64,000 bases of DNA from Elephas maximus indicus. Taxonomy: Eukaryota > Chordata > Mammalia > Proboscidea > Elephantidae. Below, piece by piece: positions 44,100-55,995 of this stretch. A model generated the notes under the pieces. The model saw nothing but the letters and a program-made list of their open reading frames with translations. It made no database searches and was not told where the DNA came from. Within the stretch, counting starts at the first letter, position 1. The number at the start of each line of letters is the position of its first letter. A program made the translations under genes and the position numbers. The stretch is taken from positions 66,007,501 to 66,071,500 of the forward strand of contig NC_064820.1 in the NCBI RefSeq assembly GCF_024166365.1, in the 5' to 3' direction.

Positions 44100-46260
44100 T
44101 CCTTCCAAACAGGTGAGCGATCCTCCCTTTAATACTTTGACGGCTGGAAAAGAGCAACGACAAGGGTTATCGACAACAGTATCCCTGGCCCTCTGAGGAG
44201 AGGATTGCAGATTATTAGCATTTTATCGACTTTGGCTCTGCTGTTTATTGCCAGGATTTGTACTGAAATGCCTTAATATACGTTTGAGTCTACATATTAC
44301 CCAGGCCAAAGGAGGACTAATTTGAAGCTATGTTTGCATTATAGTCTGTGTTCTATAGAGACTGAACATAGAGAAACACCCAGAAATTTTCACTAGGCTG
44401 GTGGTGGAGGGAACTGAGGACTTTTGCTGGAGGGAGCTTGCTTTTGTATGCATTCTGGAGATTTAATTTTATTAACCGATGCAAATGATCTGTCCCACAA
44501 ATGTAAAACAAAAGGACAAGAAAATCATCCCTGTGTCAACACCAGGATGTCTGATTTAAAATCCCATTCAAATAACTCTCTAAAAATGATCAGACACTGA
44601 ATACATTATTTTTCTGACTTTGACGAAACCAGTCTGCACAAAGCAGCAGCCCCATGAGGTTACGGATAAACCAACCCCGTTAAAACTTCAGCATTTTCAC
44701 GTCAGTCACAGATTTTCTTAAGGGCCAAGTCACTGTTTAAGGACTAATGCATTTGGAGAGGGGGGAAAAAAAAACAAAAAACCTGCACTCTGTTATTGGC
44801 AGAATCCCCTTTATATACAGGGAATTGGATCAGTTTGACCCTGATTGTGTTGCCTTGCTTTATTGTCCTACTTCAAACACAGGGCCCTGGGCATCATCTT
44901 AAGGAAGGGGCTGATTGAACTGTCGGCCTGACACTTGTCAGCTGTGGATAATACGGGTTTCATTCTGTCATGCTTTCACATAAATGAACCATGACAGAGA
45001 TAGACTGTTGAATAGAAAAAGCAGTTTTACTGTGGATAACCTTTCTTGAATGAATGCAACCAATAATAAAGTCTGAAAAAGAAAGGACATGTTCCTTAGG
45101 AAAGTAGTAAAGTTCAGAACGAAATGGTTTATTATCTTTTGGGGGGAAGCCATCAAAAATTATCCATTTATCAAAGCAGGTTATTGAGAAAAAAGGTAAA
45201 AGTGCTATGATCATCACAAAAATGACGGCAGTTGAGTCTATGAGATCTTCAATATAATATCACATAAAAAAACCTAGTTACAGCTCACCAGGACTGAAAA
45301 AGGAGGCATTGTTTGTATACCAAAGGAATCTGCAACTGTTCTTAGAAAATGGTGGCACACATCTTAATCAAAATAACTGAGAAGAATCTGAAACTCTTTC
45401 TTTAATCCTTTAAAACATTTCTTCCCTTTTATTTATTTATTTTTAAAACGGACTCCCAGTAGAAATTGTGGAAACTCTACATTTCAATCAAGACAGTCAA
45501 AAGAATGATTTGAATTTACAGGCCTGTAATTGGAACAAATTGGAAACAAAAGAAGAGCACGTTTAAGCCACATGATGTGGCCACCGTGCTGTTGTGTACA
45601 GTATGCGAGAAAAAAATGATGCTTCTTTAAAGCAAAGCTAACTCCACTGCAGTCTCCAAGCAATTTGCATAAATGTCTCTACCATGATTTTTTTTTATTT
45701 ATGGGCCCTAAGTTTCTAATTAAATACTAATTAATACTATCACCAGAATTGTCTCCCATCCCCAGCTCTTCATAGCTTTGTCACTTTGATTAATGCACAG
45801 TCATTTATTAACTTATTTAACAAGCCAGGGTGCCTCATGACAAACTAGATTAAATTATCCTCATAACAGTCTCATTACTGGAAAAAAAAAGTGTGGGGGG
45901 AGTTATAAACTTAATAAAAATTATCCTCAATAATGTTAAAGATTTTTCACCATACCCTTAAAAGATAGGAATAGGTTTCTTGTTTGATTTATAATATATG
46001 GAGTTGTATAAAGCATCCATTAATAAAATTTATAAGTTCATTTAAGCTTGCACATTACAGTAGTGCGGTAGCCTTGGGTGCTTATTATTTAACTTTTGCT
46101 GTAGTTATGAAGATAATTAATGTTCTGACCAGACAAGGACTGAAATACCCACTAGAATGAGATAATTAGAGACATAAATAATGTTTAGGTTCTTGTGTGC
46201 TGCTTTTTAAATTAATTGTTTTGTTTTCCATCCAAACTTGATAAAGAAGAAAATAAGAGT
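44100..46260. promoter_or_regulatory. Candidate cluster of conserved non-coding elements
   Basis: About 2.1 kb with no recognisable repeat, the longest such AT-rich stretch in the window. It has many TAATTA/ATTA cores ('tctaattaaatactaattaa', 'gagataattagag', 'gaagataattaatg') and no meaningful frame. Repeat exclusion plus this composition suggests regulatory constraint. This is an inference only, and chance in AT-rich DNA remains possible. Confidence 0.45.
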
Positions 46261-47944
46261 TTACCAAGGAACTGTGCAATGAAGGTGAGATATTTTCTCT
46301 GGCAGATTAACAAATGCTACAAAACCTCACCATTTCTGGTTTGGAGGAGGGAGTAGCTGTGCCATGTGTTTTGTCTGTTTCTGAGGCAATCATGTTCCAC
46401 CCTCCTTGCTCTCTGGCTCCCTCTGATGGCCAGGCCCTGGTGGCAAGCACACCTTGCCATGAGGCCTGCTTGTTAGCAGACAGGTAAGGAAGCTGAAGGG
46501 GCATGAGTCAGAAATGAGAACTGAAGGAAGTCTCTTCATTAAGTGGTGGGGTAAACTTCTTATCTTTGTCAGACTCCAAGGAGAGGGTGCTGAACATGAC
46601 TACAGCAGCAAATTTTTCTTGCTGACAAGGCAGAATACAGGAAGCTGGGGCCCAGGCCCTGTTGGTCTCAAAACAAATACGTATAATTACACTTAAAACA
46701 TAAGCGGAGCACTGACCCTCAGTGGGACTGTTGATTAAAATACCCATTCAGCATGTTCTGAGGGCATATTTTCTTCGTTTTCAGTTTCTTGCTAAAATAG
46801 CACTCTCATGAACGTCCCTAGGTCATCTGGTGAGAAGGACAGTAGAACTATATCTACTGAGAAAAATGTTTGTACTTTCAGCTTCCTTTTGGTTTGTGGT
46901 GTTCTGACTATTTTGAGTAGGGCTGCTGGAAAGGGGTGGTAGCTCACTGGTCAAAGTAGGGAGCTGAAACCCTGTCTGGATAAAAACTTGACAGTTTATA
47001 AAGCCCTTTGACAAGCTATTCCTGCCCCTCAAGAACCCTGTGAGACCAGAAGGAGGGGTTGTTACTATGGTTGCCAAAGAGTCAAGTGGTGTTTTCAGTT
47101 CACACACTGGTCGGTTGATTACTTCATTCCTGGGAAGAGCGCTGGGCTCCATTTCTTTTGGTATCAGATGTTCTTCATGCTGTTTCGCATTTCTGCCTCT
47201 CACCTCCGTTTCTTCTCCCTCGCACCCTCCTTCTCCCTCTCACCTTTTTCTTTTATCCTTGGCTCAGAGCAGAGATAACAATAACTCCACTTGTTCTCAT
47301 ACTAAAATAGCTCACTTGTCAGAGCTGCATGAGGACTGATGCCACAGAAATTCTCTGAGCAGAAGAGTGGCTCAGAGAATTTTCTGAGTGAAGAGTGCTT
47401 CAAGGTCGTAATCATCTCCAATTCACACGCCACCCCTCCCCCCCAGGTAAGTAGATGGCCAACATCTTTATTATTGGTAAATTTTATTTAGCATTAAGAT
47501 CTCTATCTTTGTGAGTCTGTTAGTAGAGGCTTATTAGTAAGTCGATGGTGGCTTTGGCCAAGAAGAGGTCCACATTAGGCCAATCTCAGTGACCTGATTC
47601 ACTCGGTTTCCTCCTGGCAACCTTGAGTTCAATGTTGCAGGGGGTGTCCAGTATATATCTTGGGAAAGTAGACCAAATCAAGTTACACGGGGCCTCTGGG
47701 ATCCAAATGAGGAGATGTTACAGATTAAAGTAAAAGCACACTAAGGAAAGAGCTCTTGGTCAGCACAAGAAGTTGGAAGCCCGGCCAGTCTTCTTCCTGT
47801 TCAGGCTCTTCTATTTGAGTCCCCGTTGACTTCATTATGATGGCCTCAGGAGTGCAGGGGAGGGGAGAGGAATGGTGGGGAGATGGATAGAGGCTGGGGA
47901 TTAAAAATGCTTAGTTGGGAAGAACAGAGGAGAAGAGACTGTTT
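46261..47944. other. Single-copy DNA, nothing recognised
   Basis: Short frames without domains. A C-run lies near 47435-47445. Confidence 0.4.
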
Positions 47945-48125
47945 TTCAGTAGTTCTCAAACTTTAATGGGCAAAACAATATTTAAATGCAGATTCCTTGG
48001 ATCCAGATTCAGAGTTTCTGGTTCAGTGTGTCTGAGATAAGGCCCAGGAATCTGTGTTTCTTACAGGCCTGTAAGAGATTCTAATGCTCGGACTCAGTCC
48101 ATGGGCCACTAGTTACAAAACACTG
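47945..48125. mobile_element. hAT-Charlie MITE (MER20-like)
   Basis: 'cagtagttctcaaactttaa', 'cagattcagagtttctggtt' and 'ccaggaatctgtgtttctta', with the end 'ccatgggccactagtt'. Confidence 0.78.
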
Positions 48126-49095
48126 GACTAGGAGGGGGAGAAAGAGAAAATGAAAGACTGAAGGGGAAGTGAAAGAATTTTTCCCAAATCAGCTTTACTC
48201 CCAGAGAAAGTGCTCTAGCTCTTTTGTGCCTTCTATAAGTTCTGCTTACAGGGGGATGCCTCTCCTGGTGGTGAGCAGAGGGGAAAGAGAGGGTGAAAGG
48301 CATCCTCCAGGGACCAGAGGGAAGCTTTGTCACAACCTCATCTCCATTGCTTTCACCAGCACCTCTCCTAAGGGCTTATCCTGGCAGCAGTGCCAGTTCA
48401 TATTGGTCCACCTGAGGTTGCTCCTTTAAGACTTGTCTCTCTCCCCTGCCCACTTCTTCCTGGGTCTCTCTGATAACTAAGGAGCTAGCAGGAGTCTGAA
48501 GGACATGGAGGTGCAGCTCTTCCCTAACCCAGGGCTGCTCTGAACACTTGGGTGAAGAGAAGGTTGTTTGGAGGGGCCCCATTTCTGCCTCCATAGCAAC
48601 TCCCTAGAATAGTCGGGATGATCTAATCCCATTTAGGAGGTGTGAAAATAGCGTTTAATTAAACTGCCTCAGGCACATGCTGCCTAATGTGAGTTGGAGT
48701 GGGCTGTGGAGTGTCTGGCTTCTGAAGGCCTGGCCTATTGTTTGGGTCACAATGGACAGACAGAGGTGCTGTGAGGGCAAGTAACCCTCACACAGCTTCA
48801 GAATTAAGGACGTGCCCAGCTGGTGACTTCCTGACCTATTGGGGCTTTCTTTGTTATGCTCTTCATGCCTTTATGACCATGAGCCAGAGTGTCAGAGACA
48901 TCACAGTGTCTACACAATTCAGCTCAACAAAGTTTGTGAGCCACAGGCAAGTGCCAAGCACTGTGCTGTGTGCTGGGGGTACAACAATGAAGGAAGTTTT
49001 CTTGCTGATCTGGCTTGACTGTGAGCCCTTTGAGGGCTAACAGTGACGTTGCACTGGACTGGGGGCTCTGAAATAGTTAAGTCCAGAGCTTACCT
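48126..49095. other. Mostly single-copy DNA with a possible L2/CR1 trace
   Basis: 'gtgccaagcactgtgctgtg' and 'tgctgggggtacaacaatga' (about 48950-48990) resemble the 'gccaggcactgtgctaggtg' segment of old LINEs. Nothing else recognised. Confidence 0.4.
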
Positions 49096-49288
49096 GTTGT
49101 TGTTACGTTAGGTACTGTTGAGTTGGTTCCAACTCATAGTGACCCTATGTAAGACAGAATGAGACACTGCCTGGTCCTGCGCCATGCTCACAGCTGTTGC
49201 TATGCTTGAGTGCATTTTTGTGGCCACTGTGTCAATCCATCTCACTGAGGGTCTTCCTCTTTTTCACTGACCCTCTGCTTTACCAAGC
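49096..49288 (-). mobile_element. RTE LINE, 5'-truncated 3' end (copy 5)
   Basis: About 190 bases, with tail 'ttgttgttacgttaggtact' and body 'tgtcaatccatctcactgag'. Its truncated 5' end abuts the 3' UTR of the HSPD1 retrocopy at a shared 'catg/ccatgc'. Confidence 0.88.
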
Positions 49289-50168
49289 ATGGACATGCCA
49301 GCCATTAACCATTATATATTTTGTGAATTGAAAGCAGTATCTGATGGTTTTAGTGATTTTTCATAAACATCAGGCGACCTTTTCTTTAGTCTTTTTTTAC
49401 AAGTCATTTCTCTGACTTTGTTGGTGAGAAAGACATCCTAGAGCTCCCTGTAACAGTTCATTAATGGAGATAAAGCACTATTTTAGGAATTAGAACATGC
49501 CACCTCTGCCACTCTGCCCACGCCAGGGTCCTCCTCTTTAGGATTTTCGTGACAATGACTACTGTGCCGTTTAACAGAAATACCATAGCTGCAGCATCCA
49601 ATGAGGTGGTCCTTGCTACCTTAGTAGGACCAGTGATGCCTTGTTTCATTCTATCCACAAAATCTCCAAGCACAGCATCACAACCAACTTCTGAGGAGCT
49701 TTGCGTAATGTTCTCAGCTGTCTATGATCCTTCTACGTGTTCATTCTTGGGAGGGTCATTGCAAGCGTTTTGAATGTCTGATAATCTTTATACCAGTTTT
49801 TTTCATCTTCATTAGTTGGAATTAGTGAGTCCAAGGCTGGAATACACTGAAATCAAGCAGAGCCACCTCCTACAAAGAGGCCTCTTCAAAGGCAGCAGGA
49901 GTAGCTTTTGGAACATTTGGAGCTCTTCATTTTCATTTTTTTTCATATACTGTGTGTCACTTGTCCCACAACCTTCAGTATAGCTGCTGTATATCAACAT
50001 TTGCCATATGTTTATTCAGTAGCAACTTTCTTGAATACATTTTCAATTTGAGACTTATAACCTTTCCCTTTCTAGGACATGGCATCACCTTTGGTCACGA
50101 TGACTTTTCTAAGGCTGAAATATCTTCACAATTTAGGGTCTACACCCCTTCTTCAAACACCTGCAAAA
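49289..50168 (-). pseudogene. HSPD1: HSPD1 (Hsp60) processed pseudogene, 5'-truncated
   Basis: On the minus strand the sequence follows the last third of HSPD1 mRNA without introns. 'gaccctaaattgtgaagata' comes first, then 'atcgtgaccaaaggtgatgc' and 'gaaggttgtgggacaagtga'. Next are 'gtgtattccagccttggact', a frame (49673-49461) with ITGPTKVARTTSLDAA, and a decayed Gly-Met tail ending 'ggtggcatgttctaa' (GGMF-stop). The 3' UTR follows (about 49480-49292, 'aaaatatataatggttaatg'). There are internal deletions, frameshifts and stops. The functional gene encodes the mitochondrial chaperonin; this is a dead L1-type retrocopy. The start lies inside the coding region, and no poly(A) is left because the RTE occupies that end. 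Confidence 0.88.
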
Positions 50169-50384
50169 GCATTTAAAAATGAGCCAATTTCAGGGTATAA
50201 AATTTCAGGGTATAGTTATTCTTTATTATACCAAATTTATTCATAATACATTATGCAGGTGTTTTGATGAGAGTCCTGAAACATCTTGGGACACCATATT
50301 TCTCTGAAATGTGAGTATTTAAGACCATTGCTATTTCAAGACTAGACTTGTACATAGAGCTTTTTATTGCATTCATTTGCTTTA
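50169..50384. other. AT-rich flank of the retrocopy
   Basis: Contains a small direct repeat 'tttcagggtata' (twice near 50190-50215). Otherwise nothing recognised. Confidence 0.45.
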
Positions 50385-50560
50385 TTTCATTTAATGCTCA
50401 TAACTCTGTCAATTAGCATTAGCTTCATTTTGCAGATGGGAAAACGGAAACTCAGAGAAAATTCACCAAGGTCACATACTTAATAATAGGGCTAGGACTA
50501 GACCCTGGGTCTTGATCTAAGTCCACTGTTCTCTCTGCTAGATAATTCTGTTTTTCAGAA
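50385..50560 (-). mobile_element. MIR SINE
   Basis: 'catttaatgctcataactct', 'cagatgggaaaacggaaact', 'caccaaggtcacatacttaa' and 'gaccctgggtcttgatctaa' form reverse-complement MIR over most of its length. Confidence 0.85.
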
Positions 50561-50806
50561 TTGAGGACAGATTAGTCAGTAAGATCATTTCTGATCACAC
50601 ACGACAGGTTAATCTGGAAGAGACCCTACACTGTATCGCTTTCACCGCCTACCTCCCTAGACATCTAGTAGATAAGTAGTAAGCAAATCGTTTTCAAATG
50701 TTAGTATCTAATTATGAAAAATGTAAGTTCTAGGACTGTATACCTATAAATATTATCCCTGGAAATAAAAGTAACATTTTGTAAATGTACCAAAAAAAAA
50801 AAAAAA

Positions 50807-51076
50807 GGATAAATTTGCATGTTATTCTTGTATAGAGACCGTGCTAATCATCTCTGTATTATTCCAATTTTAGTATATGTGCTGCTGAAGGAAATGCTGG
50901 TGGCATAGTGGTTAAGTGCTGTGACTGCTAACTGAAAGGTTGGCAGTTTGAATCCACCAGGTGCTCCTTGGAAGCTCTATGGGGCAGTTCTACTCTATCC
51001 TATAGGAGAGCTATGAGTTGAAATTGACTCGACGGAGATGGGTTTTTTTTTTTCGGGTGCTGCTGAAGCCAGCTCT
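50807..51076 (-). pseudogene. RNU6: U6 snRNA pseudogene, split by an AfroSINE
   Basis: The minus strand gives U6 order: 'gctggcttcagcagc' (51076-51069, then continuing across the SINE), 'acatatactaaaattggaat', 'aatacagagatgattagcac' and 'gcaaattt'. These match the 5' stem, the central ACAGAGA region (here ACAGAGATGA) and the 3' domain. The 3' end stops early and runs into a T-tract on this strand. There are several substitutions and the insertion, so it is not a functional spliceosomal RNA. Confidence 0.88.
50891..51056 (+). mobile_element. AfroSINE inserted in U6 pseudogene
   Basis: Short form: 'gaaatgctggtggcatagtg', 'ggcagtttgaatccaccagg' and 'gaaattgactcgacggagat' plus a T-run. Perfect 12-base duplication GTGCTGCTGAAG at 50879-50890 and 51057-51068; the duplicated bases are U6 sequence. 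Confidence 0.95.
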
Positions 51077-51124
51077 AGTATTTTTTAAAATGAATATACT
51101 ACAACAGAAAAGTGTATTACATAT

Positions 51125-51197
51125 AAACCCAGTGCCATAGAGTAGAACTGCCCCACAGAGTTTCCAAGGAGCGCCTGGCAGATCTGAACTCCCGACC
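51125..51197 (-). mobile_element. AfroSINE fragment
   Basis: 'agtgccatagagtagaactg' and 'ccaaggagcgcctggcagat'. Both the head and part of the middle are missing, and it fades into an AT microsatellite. Confidence 0.7.
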
Positions 51198-51300
51198 GTA
51201 ACATATACATATATACATATGCATATGCATATACATATACATATACTTTACATATAATAAATATATACATATAACATATACATATACTTACATATAGTAA
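51198..51300. repeat. CATATA-type microsatellite
   Basis: Degenerate (catata)n / (tacata)n tract growing out of the truncated SINE. Confidence 0.9.
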
Positions 51301-51439
51301 AGGTAAATATTATTTTGTGAAACTTTTGTTTTAGTTTCATGTATGTGTACATATGTGTGGGTCAGGATGTAAAGTTTATTTCATACTATGGTTTCTGCTA
51401 AAAAAAAGTTTGAAAGTCACTCACATGGTAGACAACACA

Positions 51440-51605
51440 TTGGAAAGTAGATTAAGATACTTGATTCTAGTCTCTGCTCTGCCAGCAACCACCTGCGTGA
51501 GCTTGGTCAAGGAACTTAACCTCTCAGGCTTCCATTTCCTTGTCTTTAAAATGAATAGTTTGGGCTAGATTATTTTTGAGATCCCTCTCTTCAAGAGTCT
51601 ATAAT
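51440..51605 (+). mobile_element. MIR SINE
   Basis: 'gattctagtctctgctctgc', 'caaggaacttaacctctcag' and 'ccttgtctttaaaatgaata' follow MIR order. Confidence 0.78.
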
Positions 51606-53198
51606 TCTGGCCATTCTTTCATATCATCAGTGAAATGCAAAAGCCTTCCAAAGGGAAGATGGGTGGAAAGAGGTGACAGGAGAAGAAAGGATGCCTGAGC
51701 CAGCTGTAGTTCTAAGGCTTTGCACCCCGGCAGCTGTTGCCTAATATTTATTCTTGCTGCTTGTCATCACACTGGTAGTACCCCAAGATGTTGCTGACAT
51801 GAGGGTGTGAATGATGACCACAATTAAAGCCAACTTGGAGGCCTATGGACCACAGTGGAGGTAAGGACTGCCAAACATACACACCTGGTTCCAAGCTTGG
51901 CACTGTTAGGTGCTCAGAAGCAGTTTTAGATGACAAGTATAATGAATATTCCAAGTGGGAAGCAAAGGAAAGACAACCTAAATAGAATGAGTTGAAACTT
52001 AGAAGCCATATTCCCTTTACAATCTAAGTGGCCCTGGAGTAATAAAGACCTTACTTGGAAATAAATATGGGAAGGAGGTACAATTTCAGGAAATAAGCAA
52101 TGTGAAATGCACAGTGTGTAATTCCTTCCCTGGTATAGACTAACGCTTGGTTTTCTATAAAGAACAGGGACCTGTTATCACTTTTCAGTCATTTGATGGA
52201 TAAAATGTAAAGTTAAATTTCATAATGGAGAAACACCCAAGAGATTGTTTGCTTTTTGTTAATACAGAAGAAGTCTTTGACACTTTGAGTGCACGTGCAC
52301 ATACACATACACACGCATACAGGCGAACTGATAAATGCATTAAATACATAAATTATTTATTGTTCCTGGGACAGCATTCACCATGACAAGAAATGAGATG
52401 TATCTGTGTGATATGCACACACATGTAGAAATTGAGGAAGTATTTTTTTCTCTGGTAGAAACATAATGCTAGAAAACATCTTGCCTTTGAAAACAAAAGT
52501 ACAAAGAAGTTCCAACAATTGAAGGTTATAGTTTTGAAAATCTTCTCATTATTCATTGCATTTGCAAACAGGGGATGGAGAAGACAACCATCTTTCTCAG
52601 CCTGGGTCTCTTTAGCATGCTTCAATTTAATGTCACCTACTGGGTAAGACTTAACAAGATGTGTCTGTTGGCTTGAGAAAAACAGGTTGACAAGAGCCTT
52701 GTGTGTCAGAAAGCAGATCAAAAGTGGATTTGGTTGTTGTTGAGCATTGTGTACTTTTAAAGAAATAAATTAATAATTTAAGTCATTTTGGTACATGTGT
52801 AGGACACTGAACTGAATGTTCTGGGGCCTAATGCCTGTCTGCTGTCTAGGTGAATCATAGATATTGTCATGGAAACACCCCTACCTAGCCCCACAAATGA
52901 TTCTCTTCCAGTCATTCCAGCTAGGCTGAAGAGAAAATGTAACCTGATGGTTGACCTTGGCAATGCAGGAGGTGCTGCTGGACAGAATGGGGGAAGAGAT
53001 GCACTTGCCAGTCTCTGCTTTGTGTAGGAGACTGGGTAGATTTAAGAGACAAATACCTTTCTGGTCATGACCCACCACAACTGGAACTAAATCTATGGGC
53101 CAAATGGGGGAAGTTGATCTAGCAGCTTCTTCAGTTACTCAGTTTACTTTCAAAAGACAAAAACAAAACAAACCCCAAAACCAAAACAAAAATAATTC
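51606..53198. other. Single-copy DNA left of the large L1
   Basis: A CA-rich tract lies near 52295-52320 and an (aaaac)n run near 53155-53185. No gene or other repeat recognised. Confidence 0.45.
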
Positions 53199-53884
53199 CA
53201 AAATGAGGGGTAGCCAAGGTAGTGGATTAGTCAGACACACCATGCTGTCCCTCTGTAGCAAAGACCGAAGTAACCAAGTGAAAAAGATACAGATGACAAT
53301 CCTGGAACCCTAAACAGCAAATGAAAGGATAAAGAATTAGATTGAACACTGACTGGAAGAAGAAACTGAACAAAAATAGTGAAAGAGGAGAGATATGGAG
53401 CAGAGGTGCCCTGCCAGCTGGCCTGGCACAGCATGGCCATCTTGAGACAAAGCCAGCAGTGATCCTGGGTAAGAAGCACAGGAAGGCAACTTCACAGAAT
53501 TCCCAGTAGGAGACTGAGAAACTGTCTAGACATATCTGGAGTGAAACAAGGTGAGCAGGACATGAAATAGAGCTAAAGAGGAAAAATGCAGGAAGAAGGG
53601 TGAGAGCTCCGGGGATCCTGATGTCCAGAGAACAGGAAGGGAGCAAGGACCCAGAAACAGGCTGATTCACCAGTGGAGGTCCCTGACCATTACGGCAGGT
53701 GGCACACATGGAGTAGTAGATTCATAGAGTATCAGCAGGAGATCCCCCACCTAATTGGACTCTTGGCAACCCTAACTTTCTCACACTTGGTTGGGGCCAG
53801 GTCCCAATTACTGGCTGCGGCCAATGGAAAGTGTCCAGGCACCCTTGTCCTGTGGCCAGGGGAGCATGCTGTCACTCCCCCCTA

Positions 53885-54620
53885 CTCTTCTGGTGATCAG
53901 TAGCATGAACCCCCCATCCCTGCTACCCCAACCACCAGGGACCATAGTATGAGCTCTCCCCTTCTCCCTACCTAGCCCCATCCACTGCCCCCGGTACCCA
54001 CACAGTGAGCAGCAGAGAGCAAGTGCTCTCCAGCTTCCCACCCTACCCCTCACCCACTGACCCACTGAGTGGGTAGAGAGCATGGGACTGTGCTCCCAGA
54101 TACCTACCACACTCACCTTTCCCGTCTACCTGCTGAGGAGTTGGAGAGCATATGACTGCACTCCTGTGGGCCCTCCCCACCCCCCCTCGCCCTGCCTATT
54201 TACCAGATGGGTGGAGAGTGTTCCTGCACTGCTGGCTGCCTGCCCCCCAGTCCTGCCCACCTGCCAAGCAGGTGGAGAGCACACCATGCTCACGGACTGC
54301 TACTCTGCCCAAGCCCCACCAACCCACTGAGCAAGTGGAGCTTGCTGCCATGTTCCTGGCTTCCCACCCTGCCCTCCCCACCCTGCTCACCCACTGACTG
54401 AGTAGAGAGTGCTTCCATGCTTCTGGCTGTCTGCCACACCCCTCACCTACCACCCTGCCCACCTGAAGAGCAGCCGCAAGCACTCCTGTGCCCCTGGACT
54501 GATGACAGGCAGAAGCCAGCATCTGCTCAGCCTGCCCTCAGCTGTTTCACACACCCAGGGAACAGCGACACAGGCTTGCCCTGCCTGCCACTGTCTTGTC
54601 CACCTGGAGACAGGTGGTGA
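53885..54620 (+). repeat. Degenerate ~60-70 bp tandem units in L1 5' UTR
   Basis: A recurring 'ggtggagagc / gtagagag' mark appears near 54012, 54069, 54139, 54210, 54271, 54333, 54401 and 54466, i.e. every 57-71 bases. Each is followed by 'ccatgct'-like and 'ccctgcccacc'-like pyrimidine-rich sequence. It is a degenerate monomer-type array inside the L1 promoter region. Confidence 0.7.
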
Positions 54621-55143
54621 GTGCTCCCATGATGCTAGTCAAGCAAACATCGAATCCCACCCTGACATATCAAAATGAAACAAAAGAAAAAATCAGCATA
54701 AAACACAAACATACAATCAGTATATAAATAAAATAATACCTTAAAGCCTCAGAGACAGAGAAATATAACAAATCATATGAAGAAACAGGATGAGATGGCT
54801 CCAATAAATTACCAAAATAAAGGGGCAGAAAACATCCCCAAAGAAGAAATGGTAATAGAACTACCTGATAAGGAATTCAAAAGACTTATTTACAGGACAC
54901 TCAAAGACATCAAGGAAAACACAGGCAAAACCCTACAATAATTCAGAAAAACACTACAAGAATAAAATGACAGGAGAAACAGACAATTAGAAACCATACA
55001 AAAACAACTAGAAATCCAGAAGATTAACAATAAAATATCAGAAATAGATAACTCAATGGAAGGACAAAGAAGTAGAATTGAATCAACGGGAGAAAGAACC
55101 AGGGAAATAGAGGACAAATCCTTTGATACTAACTTGTTTGAGG

Positions 55144-55995
55144 TTGTTGTTGCTGTTTTGTTGTTGTTGTTAGGTGCCATTGAGTCGGTTCCGACTCATA
55201 GCAACCCTATGCACAACAGAACAAAACACTGCCCTGTTCTGAGCCATCCTTACAATTGTTATGCTTGAGCTCATTGTTGCAGCCACTGTGTCAATCCACC
55301 TTGTTGAGGGTCTTCCTCTTTTCCACTGACCCTGTACTTTGCCAAACATGATGTCCTTCTCCAGGGACTGATCCCACCTGACAACATGTCCAAAGTATGT
55401 AAGATGCAGTCTTGCCATCCTTACCTCTAAGGAGCATTCTGGCTGTACTTCTTCTAAGACAGATTTGTTCATTCTTTTGGCAGTCCATGGTATATTCAAT
55501 ATTCTTCTCCAACACCACAATTCAAAGGCATCAGTTCTTCTTCAGTCTTCCCACTGTTCAACTTTCACATGCATATGATGCAATTGAAAATACCATGGCT
55601 TGGGTCAGGCACACCTTAGTCTTCGGGGTGATATCTTTGCTCTTCAGCACTTTGAAGAAGTCCTTTGCAGCAGATTTACCCAATGCAATGTGTCTTTTGA
55701 TTTCTTGACTGCTGTTTCCATGGCTGTTGATTGTGGATCCAAGTAAAATGAAATCCTTGACAACTTCAACCTTTTCTCCATTTATCATGATGTTGCTTAT
55801 TGGTCCAGTTGTGAGGATTTTTGTTTTCTTTATGTGAGGTGTAATCCATACTGAAGGCTGTGGTCTTGATCTTCATTAGTAAGTGCTTCAAGTCCTCTTC
55901 ACTTTCAGCAAGGAAGGTTGTGTCATTTGCATAGCGAAGGTTGTTAATGAGTCTACCTCCAATCCTGATGCCCTGTTCTTCTTCATATAGTCCAG
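55144..55995 (-). mobile_element. RTE LINE, 5'-truncated, inside L1 ORF1 (copy 6)
   Basis: 852 bases. A perfect 11-base duplication CTTGTTTGAGG at 55133-55143 and 55996-56006 restores the L1 frame when the element is removed. The 3' tail is (ttg)n. RT and C-terminal remnants are visible: LRYANDTTFL (YADD changed to YAND) near 55940 and RMNKSVLEEVQPE near 55460. Confidence 0.95.

Noticed and set aside
49289-50168. A functional HSPD1-like gene.
   Set aside because: It is intronless and 5'-truncated with frameshifts, deletions and stops; it is a processed pseudogene.
53227-53709. A 160-codon minus-strand frame at the left end of the large L1.
   Set aside because: It is antisense to the L1 5' UTR and has no domain; a chance frame.
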